This document shows, in pieces, positions 33,791-44,100 of a stretch of 64,000 nucleotides of DNA. Made by a program: the position numbers and the translations under genes. Origin of the DNA: Magnolia sinica (Eukaryota > Streptophyta > Magnoliopsida > Magnoliales > Magnoliaceae); NCBI RefSeq assembly GCF_029962835.1, contig NC_080588.1, positions 68,168,501 to 68,232,500 of the forward strand, in the 5' to 3' direction. Each line of letters begins with the position of its first letter. The stretch's first letter is position 1. The notes under the pieces were generated by a model that worked only from the letters and a program-made list of their open reading frames with translations, made no database searches and was not told where the DNA came from.

Positions 33791-34646
33791 CACGTGTATG
33801 ACATAAGGAATTCCATTGGCATGAATTTTTCTCCGCCATCACGTGTGTGGAGCCCTATCCATCCACAAGCAAGCATCCATGCCAAGTTGGCACGTGTGAC
33901 CAAGATCAAAGCTTTCCATCAAGTGGACCACAATGTATAGATGGTTTGGAACATCCACACCGTCCAAAAGGTGTATCCCCACATGGTCACCGTACACACC
34001 AAATATCAGACAGATCAAAAAAATCAATGGGCCACAGCGTCGCCTGCATGTGTTTGGTCTCTGGCATAGCTTTGGAGTTTCCCTTCATCCAGGTGAGATG
34101 GAACATACAAAACATAAGAGGGTCCCACACACAAACCTACAGCTCAGTTCCCCCTCCCAGTTGTTTCCCATGGTGTGGCCCACCTGGATTGTAGTTAAAC
34201 TCTCCAAAACACCAACGAAATTCACATCTCACTCACTCGATTATGGTTAGACTCTTACACGTGCAGCACATCGCACGTGTGTTAGATACAATCTCTTCAT
34301 CGGTGGGGCCCGCCACTTATCCACTTGCCCAGAAATCAGATCATCGTGTGGATCACATGGTTGAATGGGGACCACCAATCCATTTCTTTTACTGTACGCA
34401 TCTTTCCCCAGGTCTTGGGCCGGTTCGTGCAACAGTGGGGTCCACGTGATGAACGGTCTAGATACACACGTAAGGGCCCACGTGTTTAGTGAGACGGGTC
34501 GACTACATCAAAACTCCCAAACGCGCGTGTGAGAAAGAGAATCATGGTCAAACAAGAGAGCGCTGTGGAGCAACGCACGTAGAAAATGCACATGCCAAGA
34601 CAAAAGCATGATTTCCATGCGAAGATGCATAAGAACCGTACACGTG
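33791..34646. promoter_or_regulatory. Cluster of eight CACGTG boxes
   Basis: Palindromic CACGTG (G-box, bound by bHLH and bZIP factors, part of many ABA-response elements) occurs at 33791, 33840, 33891, 34258, 34274, 34443, 34479 and 34641. That is eight in 856 bp, against about 0.2 expected by chance in random sequence. Five have a following T (CACGTGT). No gene was recognised next to the cluster, so a regulatory role is inference. Confidence 0.45.
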
Positions 34647-34992
34647 GCACATGTTTACTAATATTGAAATTATCCGTCCAAATCATGGCCCCACTAGAGA
34701 TGATTCACAGCCCAAAACAGCCGCCCGAGCGTACCTTGCAAGTCTAAGGGCGACTTACGGGGAACTTTCATGAGATTCACCTTTTCAAATAATACAGCAA
34801 AGCTGCTTGATTTTCACATTAGCAACTAACGGCTCGTTTGGATGTCTGTAATTTTTTTTAGTTGTAAATATATTATACCTGAAAAGAGTTCCCTATATAA
34901 CTGATTTTCATGCTACTCCGTATGACTTTTAAGTGGTAATATATGTATAGGCAAATAGATTGTGTTTGGCTCCTGTAAAGTGTTTATAATTA

Positions 34993-35702
34993 GAGGTTGT
35001 TTGGCATGGTGAATTGGAGGGATTTGAAGGGGTTTCAAATTCCCTAGTTGTTTGGCAGCATAAAGTTAACTGGTGATTTCAAATCCAAGGGATTGCAAAT
35101 CCCCATGGGTGAGAACTTAGATTACATTTATAATCATTTCAATAGTTGCAGGTGTAACATGTGTGTCACTATACACTATCATTCCATTGGGCATATGGAG
35201 AACTTGGATTATATCTAAAATCATTTCAATAGTTGCAGGTGTAACATGTGTGTCACTATACACTATCATTCTATTGGGCATATGGTCCACTAATGATGAT
35301 TAGCGCCATCCAAACATTGTCCATGTAAATTAGCATTGGCCAAACATTGTCCATGCTAATCAACAATTAAAAATCGTTGGTTAGTCACTCAGACATGATC
35401 TTGTGCTTGTGGCCCATTCGAGACTTTGAATTTCATCGTTTTCAGGCAGAGCATATATTTTAGTGGGCTTATCACAACCATTGTGTCAAAAATTATATAT
35501 CTCATTAGTTAGAGATATTAAAGTTGATTTAGTAATTAAATTTAAACCCTTATAAATATACCATGCATAGGTACTTTTGGATTAAAGTTGATTCACACTC
35601 TAAGGTGCCAAATACACTGGGAGGATTTCAAATCCAGGGGGTTTCAAATCCTGGGGGTTCCGAATCCAAGGGGGTTCCAAATCCACGCTCCCAAACATGC
35701 CC
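34993..35702. mobile_element. PIF/Harbinger-like non-autonomous element, copy 3
   Basis: The element is flanked by TTA on both sides (34990-34992, 35703-35705), with ends GAGGTTGTTTGGCATGG and CCACGCTCCCAAACATGCCC. It is 710 bp, longer than its relatives at 17130 and 21584 because of an internal tandem duplication. Repeated GGATTTCAAATCC-type text near both ends adds sub-terminal structure. No transposase is encoded. Confidence 0.7.
35111..35284. repeat. 87-bp tandem duplication inside Harbinger-like copy 3
   Basis: GAGAACTT.GATTA, ATCATTTCAATAGTTGCAGG, GTGTGTCACTATACACTATC and GGGCATATGG occur in the same order in 35111-35197 and 35198-35284 with a few differences. The other family members carry one unit. 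Confidence 0.85.
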
Positions 35703-36065
35703 TTAATAAAGTAGGAATTCATACTAAGAACTTAGACAGGCTATAAAGATTCTTTACTGCAGGTAAAAGTGAGAAAAGTAGAGATAGGTGAGGATAGTGA
35801 TGGAGAAAGCATAAACGGGTATGACCATTTCTTTCTTATAAGATATATTTCTTTTATTTATAGTGTATTAAGAATGTTAATAGATGTGACTTTATTTTGT
35901 CTCTTTTGGCATGTGAGCATTGCAACAAAAATCTAATAGCACTTGGATGCATTGTCATTTCATGTGATTGCATCATCTATCATCCCCCTTTAATGCATCA
36001 ATCACGGCAGCTGTGAAACCTTGAGTGCGTCCTTTTTTTCTCTTATCTTTTGTTCTTCTCTTTTT

Positions 36066-36582
36066 CATTAAATTTCAGAGCCGCCGCAAATCAAGATTAG
36101 ATTTGGTTCATTAAAGACTCCGATTGCATCTGGCGCCTATGTCAAGGAATATCCTTCGAACGCGACATGACACAATTGGTGCATGAAAAGTGAGGCAGAT
36201 CCAAGGCTCAAGTTAACCATGCCATAACTCATCATTAAAACTTCTTAGGGCCCGTTTGGCCGGTCGGATTGGAAGGTATTGGAGGGTATTGGAAGGGATT
36301 GAAGTTAAATCCGGGATTGGCCGGGCGTGCCAAACGAGTCGGTGATCGATCCCAATCCCACGGGTCTTGAGACAATCCACTGACACACGATCATTACCAT
36401 TAAATTTCAGAGCCGCCGCAAATCAAGATTAGATTTGGTTCATTAAAGACTCCGATTGCATCTGGCGCCTATGTCAAGGAATATCCTTCGAACGCGACAT
36501 GACACAATTGGTGCATGAAAAGTGAGGCAGATCCAAGGCTCAAGTTAACCATGCCATAACTCATCATTAAAACTTCTTAGGG
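36066..36582. repeat. Identical 185-bp direct repeat 332 bp apart
   Basis: 36066-36250 and 36398-36582 read identically base for base, from CATTAAATTTCAGAGCCGCC to AAAACTTCTTAGGG. The 147 bp between begins CCCGTTTGGCCGGTCGGATT and looks like the end of a miniature transposon. Identity over 185 bp in otherwise decayed DNA points to a recent duplication. Confidence 0.85.
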
Positions 36583-36870
36583 ACCTTGCAGGTTTTAGAT
36601 CAAGCTGATATTTGTGTTTTCCCTTTTTCCAGGTTTGTGTGACCTTCTGAATAGCCTGGTGGTAATAAACATCGTGGTGGACCTTTGGTGGACCTTAAGA
36701 AGGTTTTAATGATGAACATTATTATATTCACTATTTTCTTTATTGTGGTGCACTCGAGCTTTGGATCTATCATTTTTGAGTTCATGACCTAAATTAAGTT
36801 GGCAAAATTGGAGGGTGAATAAAACACATACATCACAGTGGACCCCGACGAACTTGGGGCATGTCGTGCT
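36505..36870. repeat. Fold-back element copy N, left end truncated
   Basis: The left arm begins inside the element (GAGGCAGATCCAAGGCTCAA). The centre (GTTTTAGATCAAGCTGATAT) and right arm (AGAAGGTTTTAATGATG to ACACATACATCACAGTGG) follow. Its left arm is part of the 185-bp duplicated unit, so the duplication copied a piece of this element. Confidence 0.55.
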
Positions 36871-36904
36871 CAAGGGATATTCTTAGAGACAGGTGCTTTT
36901 CTTT

Positions 36905-37000
36905 TTCTACACACCCACACACCACATGGGTGCTCCAACCCATGACTTGAGTGTCGAAACACAGTGTCTACCACTGAGCCACAAGCCACTAGGCAATCGG
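36905..37000 (-). mobile_element. Possible tRNA-derived SINE fragment
   Basis: On the minus strand GTGGCTCAGTGGTAGACAC resembles a Pol III A box and ATGGGTTGGAGCACC a B box, about 35 bp apart, as in plant SINEs. No poly-A end or target duplication was placed. It is not a functional tRNA, because no acceptor stem is visible. Confidence 0.4.
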
Positions 37001-37129
37001 AGTCCATGTATTGACCATTTAGATCTGGAGCTGATTTGATGTTGTATCATTTAAGAGTTATTATTCTTCTTTCTTATAGCAGAGGGCTGTCCATGAGACC
37101 ATAGGTGTCTGATGGATCCAACCCAATTT

Positions 37130-37530
37130 AAACGAATTAAGGTCCAATTATTTAGACCCATTCAAAAATAAGGTTGGGTTTGGGTCCAATTTTGGAGCTG
37201 GTAAAAAATAGGGTCTAGCCAGGTTTGGGTCAAGCTCAGCATGTTTCTCCCAGTCAAAACCCAATTTTAACAGCTGCACGCACACACGCACACACACACA
37301 CATGCAAGTCACGCTAGCAACTGAATGAGGTTTCCTAAAGACCGATTCATCTGTTGGGTTGGACCCTCCCATGTACATGCCCTTATTAGAAACGGTCCTA
37401 ACCTGAAACCAAGGCCTAAAGATCTGACAGGTACCAGAACCACTATCAATCCAGCACCTAAAAAACAAGATCCAGACATGAAAGAACCTGGATCCGACAA
37501 GACCCGAGACCAATCAGCCCAAGTTTGGGT
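37130..37530. repeat. Repeat-like segment rich in GGGTTTGGGTC motifs
   Basis: AGGTTGGGTTTGGGTCC at the left and inverted-sense CAAGTTTGGGTACCC and AGACCCGAGACC at the right resemble ends of GGGTTGGGT-type hAT-like miniature elements. An AC repeat lies at 37271-37301. The frames on both strands are not genes. Confidence 0.35.
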
Positions 37531-37689
37531 ACCCTAATGCCGAGAATTTTATCGATGATAGAAGCTGCAAATCATTCATGTATTTTTGAAAACATAATCA
37601 GTTGAAGGCTAATTACAGGATCCTTAGCAAGATTAATGCAATCCGCGGTTCGATGCCTTTGAAAATTTTCTACTGGGCTTCATCATCGT

Positions 37690-37930
37690 CAAAACCATGT
37701 CCCAACTGGCTGAGGGATGCATTAGGAACCTTCAAGTAAGCAAAGCTTTCATATTCCTTATCAACAACTCAATTCAAGTCTTCATCTCCCTTTCAAGTCC
37801 ATCAACTCCCATCGAAGTTTTCTCCCTCTTCAACAAGCCCATCTCCAAGTTTGTTAGCACAGCAGCATTGGGGCAACATGGCTCAGAAAATATACTCTCG
37901 GGGACCATCTCAACATGCAAATAGAAAGGT
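37690..37930 (-). pseudogene. Weak coding-like remnant, possibly DUF241-like
   Basis: The minus strand reads AAVLTNLEMGLLKREKTSMG, then VDGLEREMKT, a stop, and IELLIRNMKALLT. This recalls the C-terminal LE.EL...L...RVSLLNIL pattern of plant DUF241 proteins, but with stops in frame. The similarity is slight. The plus-strand 75-codon frame could instead be the chance one or the real one; neither is established. Confidence 0.2.
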
Positions 37931-38320
37931 AAGCTAAGATGATGATCTATCCACGGTTGGTAGCATGAGACCAGACATCTTTATCACTGAAACCATGGGT
38001 CCCACCTGTGCAAACGGAGTCTATCCAGTGTGCGTATCCTCAAATTATACTAAATTTCGCAACCTAGAGGCATCTAATGCCAGCATGCAAAGGCTAGTCG
38101 CCAGAAAACCCTAGCCCCTATGATATAGTGGATCTTTTTTCTTCTTCTTCTTCTTTTTTTTTTTCTTATTGAATGTGGAACATTGGCTAAAAGTGTCCAT
38201 TTGACCGCCAACTGGATAGCTAAAATTATTGCATGGAAGGAACTTCTGCAAAATGGCCATCTATAGTGGCCCACCAGAGAAGTTGGTCTGAATCACCTAA
38301 CAGGTGTGAGGGGTCCTAAC

Positions 38321-38876
38321 TAGGGGTGTACATCGAGTCGAACCGAGTCGAGCTGGCCTCAGCACGGCTCGGTCCTTGAGCCTGACTGGCCAGCTCAGCT
38401 CGGTTTGGTCAGCAGCTCGGGCCGAGTTCAAGCCAAGATCGAGCCGAGTTTGCCATTGAGGCATTTTCACAAACACCTAGACTGCAACTTCAAAATCCCA
38501 CTGTTTTACAAACAGAAGCAATGGCTTTACAGGTATTTCATCAAATGCCTTCTGAGCAACATAAAAACCAAGAAAAAAAAAGGATATTTGTTTCATGTAC
38601 ATACCTTCCTTTCCATCAGCCACACTTCGTTGAGTCATTTCATCAAACACTTGGCGAGCAACATCAATAGCAAAGAAACCAAGTCACCGTACTGGTTCGA
38701 TTTGAGCTGGATTCGATCTGAGTCGAGTCGAGTCGAGCTTGAACTCGGCTCGAACTCATTTTTGAGCTCAAAAAATCAGCTCGACTCGGCTCGTACTCAG
38801 CTTCGAACTGAGTCGAATCAAGCTTTTTCGAGTCGAGTTGAGCTAACCGAGCTAGCTCGGTTCGTGTACACTCCTA
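38321..38876. mobile_element. hAT-like element, copy 2, with PPR-like coding piece
   Basis: The ends are TAGGGGTGTACATCGAGTCG and ...TTCGTGTACACTCCTA, flanked by perfect 8-bp duplications GTCCTAAC (38313-38320 and 38877-38884), diagnostic of the hAT superfamily. On the minus strand about 38612-38671 reads [18 protein letters not shown] followed by a GTATGTAC donor-like site; a second piece reads YVAQKAFDEIPVKP. Both match the start of a PPR repeat (ARQVFDEM, AQKVFDKM). No transposase is present. The 179-codon frame on the plus strand runs antisense through it and is not a gene. Confidence 0.8.
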
Positions 38877-38930
38877 GTCCTAACACTTCAACGGGGGGAG
38901 GGGGGAAGAAAAAAGGAGCAAAAATGCATC

Positions 38931-39184
38931 CATTCTCAGATTGACCAATACAAGGATCTAAACGGCCGCAAGTGACCTGCACAGACATGGGAGCCCTTCA
39001 TCACCCATGGATGAAAATTCATGAGAAATACCAAAGGAGATACTGCGCAAAGATTAGGGTGGACATTCTCAGATTGACCAATACAAGAATCTAAACGGCC
39101 CCAAGCGACCTGCACAGACATACGAGCCCTTCATCACCCATGGATGAAAATTCAACTAAGGAGATACTGCGCAAAGATTAAGGA
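38931..39184. repeat. 133-bp tandem repeat, two units
   Basis: CATTCTCAGATTGACCAATA to ATACTGCGCAAAGATTA occurs at 38931-39063 and again at 39064-39184, the second unit shortened by about 12 bp. Several base differences show the copy is not brand new. The minus frame across both units repeats itself. Confidence 0.8.
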
Positions 39185-41022
39185 GGCAATCTATGGTGCC
39201 ATGCATGCTTGCCAATATGGAAGATGTGCGGATCCGCACCATTAATCACGTCGGTACCACTATGAATGTTCCCTGGGCGAAAAAAAAAGAAAAAGAGGCT
39301 GGTCACTGGTAGGCTGGCAGCACATGTTCAATATAGAGAGTTGGTCCTTCTCAACTTGACAACTACACCATCCAGCGGATTGGCACACCAGCCTGAGTTC
39401 TGGACCAGGGCGTGTTCATACCCCACTTGATAAATGGTCCAGATTTCCCACCAGCCTCTTTTCATTGATTTTGTAATAGTTGCCAGTTAGAAAACATTAA
39501 AAGGGACAATCCCAAAATCCGTTGCTATCTCGAATGTTGGTATTGCAAAACATCTGTTGAACCCAGTAGATTTCACCCACAATGCCTGCCGCAACTAATG
39601 TTATCCCAAATCTAAAATTGAAGTAACAATCAGTCCACTTGCGGGAACTCTGAAAAATCTGAGAAATGCTGGTGATGTGATGATCAAGAAGGCCCCCCCA
39701 TAGATGGGCCAACACATCAAAACTTCCACTCATCAGAGATCCCATCATGTCCAAAAAGGGCAAAAAACCAAGAGAGTCCAGAAAAGCAGTTTCTAACTCA
39801 CCTTCATCTAGATGTTAGTGATCTCTAATCATTGAGATTCTACCTGCTGGCCATAGAGTTGGAACTTTTAAATGAACAGCCCAGATCAGCACACGGTGGG
39901 ACAGGGATGGAAGCAGCTTGGATGAGCCTTGGCCAGAAAAACTCTAAAAGGAGAACCCCATTTCATCAGACACAGATGTACTCAAACAGAATCAATGCCT
40001 CTATTTGGCTTTATTAGTTGTTTATATTAGCATCGCTGCTTGGTACAGTTGTTTTGGGGAATAAATTGCAAAGGAGGCTTCCATAAGAAAATCATATTTT
40101 CAAGCTCTCATGAGAAACTACCATATAAGTAGGCATAAAATGAAATTGAAAAAAATAAAATAAAAATTGTAACATAGATCCAGAAATTTCTCATACTCTA
40201 CATAATTCAAAATGCTTCACTGGTTAGCAAGATGCATGGCGCACTATATACAGTGGGATGGGCAGAGGATCGGAATAGGAGGAAGCAGTACCAGGAGATG
40301 AGAAAACGCAGTTGATGCATGAGCTTCAGTTTCCGAGGTGCTTACAAGTACACGCCTGTCAGCCCGATCGGCACCGGCCTATTGATGTGTAGCGATATGC
40401 CGCCCCACGGGGACTGTCGAACATCCGGTCAATGTACAACTGCCAAATCATGTAAATGATAACCTCATTAGATGTGAGCAAAATTTTACTGAATTCCTAA
40501 ATTCTAAGCATGCGTTAATGAGTTCTGCATTGGTTATTGGCATTGATTTCTTTTCAAGTTTCAGATATCACAAACAACAAGAGGTTTAGCAGTAACAAAT
40601 AACCAACCCTAACAGATACACTGTTTCTTTTCAAACTATTGGTTGTATATTAGTAATTTAGTAGAACTTCAAAGAGAAGTGTGCATCTATCAACCAGGAT
40701 GGGTGGGTTTACATTACTAACGCAAAGGGCAGAGGTTGCCCTTGGTTTGAAAGTGACCAGATCAATAACAAAATCAAGTGAGTTTTTCCAACTGTAGATG
40801 AATTTCAAATTAAGTCAAGACAATCAAACTTGCCAAACACGGGGTGCTTCTAAGCTTCGGGCAATTCATTTGTGCATCACATCTGAAGTTCCATTGAAGC
40901 AAATGCATACCTCCCATTGTAAAGAAGGCATCAGAATAGTTGCGTGTATCTGAAAGCAGGAATTACTTACCCTGCAACTTATCTGAGCACGAATTCACCC
41001 TTACTCCATGTGCACTGAGAAT

Positions 41023-41115
41023 CTAATCTTGGAGCTTCAAACGATTGAAGAACACCAAGAAATGGTATTCAGGAGCCCAATACACAAATCCAACAACAGG
41101 CCCTCCTCTGATGTA
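41023..41115 (-). CDS. EX1: EX1 last coding exon
   Basis: This 93-bp exon reads [19 protein letters not shown], then [11 protein letters not shown] and stop TAG (41023-41025). The acceptor is ATATGTGCAG. The 3'UTR runs toward lower coordinates; a minus-strand AATAAA lies near 40009-40014, but the poly-A site was not determined. Confidence 0.94.
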   Translation of the reverse strand, partial: YIRGGPVVGFVYWAPEYHFLVFFNRLKLQD

Positions 41116-44100
41116 CTGCACATATACAATCAAACAAGTGATTTGCAATCAGTACTGTAACCCGCACATGAGGAAGAAGAAGAAGGTTAGCAATTAATGA
41201 GTTGTTAAAATCCATAGAGAAAAATGGATACCTTTCCATCAAGAATTACAAGTTCGCCATCAACCCATCGTGGATTCCGGAACCCAGGTTCTGCAAGCCT
41301 GCCTTGTCCTCTATATCGAGCAACCTGCATAGCCAGCTAGAGCTTTAGCAGTTCTTCAACATTAAAGACATGTTTGCATGCGGAGCCGATCACATTGCAT
41401 AGGATACCCCATATCTCTCTCACATTGGGCAGGAGTCGAAAGGAAACCAAACGGAAAAGGGTGCCTTGTTAACATGTTTTCATTTCAACCCGGGAAACCC
41501 GACCTTGTCAAATTCAAGTTCTTTCGGATAGAAGAAAAGTGAGGATTCTCCACTGTTCCAAAAAGGCTCTAATATAGAAAAGGAAAGCAAGAAAGAATAA
41601 ATACCACTCCAAATTCTTCAGGGATGATCCCTTTATGAGGCAGCTGATTTCGCTTGCCGACCTTAGCACGGAATGCTACCTGCAGAAACCCACTGACATT
41701 TTACTACAAGAAATAGAACGGACCAATTCCCTTTGAAACCTAGTAGGAGAACATCTCGAAAGTAGTATTTTGTTTCGATCAACATATGCAACAAGGAAAC
41801 TCATACTTCACAAAGATTGTCATGCTGAAAACTCAAACCAGAGCTGTTAGAAGTTGAATCTTAAAACAAAGCTTTAACCTTTTTTCTGTTTTTTTTTTTT
41901 TTTTGTGTGTGTGTGTGTGTGTGTGTTTCTTTTCTTTCTTGCTTTCTTTTCTTCTTCTTCTTCTTCTTCTTCTTAAGATCTCGAACAGATCTCTCCCCTC
42001 TTCTATATATTTTCATTATTCTTAATGAAATAAACAAATTACAGTTTCCACAATGTAGTCTCTTGTGCTTTAACATGAGCTATGTACCCGAACCCTAAAA
42101 TGGATGTGTTTTCCGCTATGAAATACTCAAATCTCCTTTAAAATTTTCTGTTGATTTTAAATTTGACAAATGGTGCATAGAAGTTCACACCAGCCTACCA
42201 AATAATCCCAATCACCATAAGAAGACTTATTTGGCAAGAGAAGAATACAAGATAACTGATCTTTTATAAAATGAAAGCACTCCCTCTTCAAACTTGCACT
42301 CCCACTCTACAGGCACTAACAGTTGGTAACATTTTGAAACAAATCCTTCCCTGCTAGCAAACCCAAACCCACTGAGCATTGTGCAACTAAGGTTTGAGCA
42401 AACCATAAAAAAATAAATAATTGTTTGGTTTGAAAGACAAGGATAGCAACTCAACCATTGAATTTTTTTATTTTTTTATTTAAATCAAAATACCTACAGA
42501 AAGGTGATGCCCAAGTTATTAAGAGCATAATAGAAACATAAGCATCTTGTAAGAAGGTGAGCAAATTGTGGCGTTGTAAAAACAAGAACACCATGTATCT
42601 TTAAAACATTCATGAAAAACATCATATTAGCCCACTTTAGAAAAAAGAAAGGGAACCCCTGCCACTTCCAAAAATAAAAAGAAATGTTCATAAGCCCAGC
42701 AAATTTATCCATCTGACTTTTTTTATTCTTCTTTTTTCTCCTTTTTTTTTTTTTGGAAAGGTAACACTACCAGGGATTAAACCCTGGATCACTCACACAC
42801 ACTACACTATCCATCTGCATATGAAATGCCTATCGAAAATTAGTAGTGCAGACCATAGAAACACAATACCTGTCCAGCCGGTACATAAGGATCCCCTGTT
42901 AATTTCAAAGCCTCAACATACTCGTAAAATTCCAAATCTGGGGACTTCTTAGTCCTGCCATCCTCTTGCCATTGCCCAAACTTTCGTCTCAAATGAATGA
43001 TTTCTGACGTGTAAAGTCCGTGAGCACCCATGTATAGTCCTGCCACAAATGAGAACTCTTCAAGTAAATTCACAGTTACATTTGGTCTTTAGACCACAGG
43101 TACTCATACATACATGTAAGTGACAGGATTCAGTGTCCAAGACAAAAGAGCATTGGACACTGAAAGCAGTAGGAGAGTGGTACATCTGTCATTTACTTAA
43201 ACTGAAGCCAGATCTATGGTGATTATGTAAAATTCAATCACCATTGAGAGGATCTGAGGTTGGTGGTATCTCAATGCGATTAAAAACTGTCGCTCCAGAA
43301 AGAGGTTGGCGGTTTTGAGCCTGACTAAGGGTGAGATTTATCAATTCTTCAACATCTTTAAGCACCTGCATGATCATGCATAAAGTAAGTGTGATGGGAC
43401 CCATAGAAAAAGACAATGGATCCATTATCAGCATTTTCTCCTTTTTATTTATAGAGGGATACAAGGCAATAGATTCTTTAACAGCATCTGACAACACTCT
43501 TGCTAGAGATGGAGCAAGAGAAGGTCACTTGTTTTCCTCAACTCGAGCCTCTTTCACTTGTACTGTCCTTCTATTTTAACAAATTTCGCATTTTATTTAG
43601 AAAATGTACAAAATGCACAATTCAACTAGCAAGAGAGATGAGAGATATGTCAGAATAGCCTGAGATGCCGTAACAGAGCTCTTAATTTTCAGAGAATGCC
43701 CAGTATCATTTTCTTAAAGTTTAGGAACCACTCTAAAATCTTCCTAGCAGCATTATGCTCCCTCTTTAAAGAAAAAGGAAGATGAGGAAAACAAGGGAAA
43801 AAAGAAAAACCAACCTTTGCAGGGATCTTCTCCCTACTAATGAGGACCTTAGCAAGATCAGACATAACATGGTCAATACTGCGTTGACCTGGAAGTTTAG
43901 TACTTTTCTCTATAGATTTTTGCCCTTTCCCATCAGCTTCCTGCCGATTCTCATCTTTCTTTATAGAAAACAAAAATGATAAGCGGCCCCTTTTCTCTAG
44001 CCTTGCGGGTACCCTGAGTAAGTCTTTAGGAGGCATATTATTTGATAATCTTTGTGCAAGATCTCCAATTACAATTTTTACCACCATTGCTCTTCCCTCT

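Noticed and set aside
36905-37000. tRNA gene
   Set aside because: A- and B-box-like text is present but there is no acceptor stem or anticodon arm; a SINE fragment fits better.
37148-37513. 121-codon minus frame
   Set aside because: It covers an AC repeat and GGGTTTGGGT-rich repeat DNA and has no recognisable family.
38405-38944. 179-codon plus-strand frame, one of the longest in the window
   Set aside because: It runs antisense through hAT copy 2, across the element border into unrelated DNA; the coding-like signal is on the other strand.
41861-42076. Lys-rich 71-codon minus frame
   Set aside because: It is a translation of CTT and GT microsatellites in an EX1 intron.
42515-42712. Minus-strand frame in the EX1 intron ([14 protein letters not shown])
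   Set aside because: It is low-complexity intron read-through without EX1 similarity; EX1 homologues have no residues between the flanking exons.
43331-43579. 82-codon plus frame
   Set aside because: It overlaps an EX1 exon antisense and extends into an intron.
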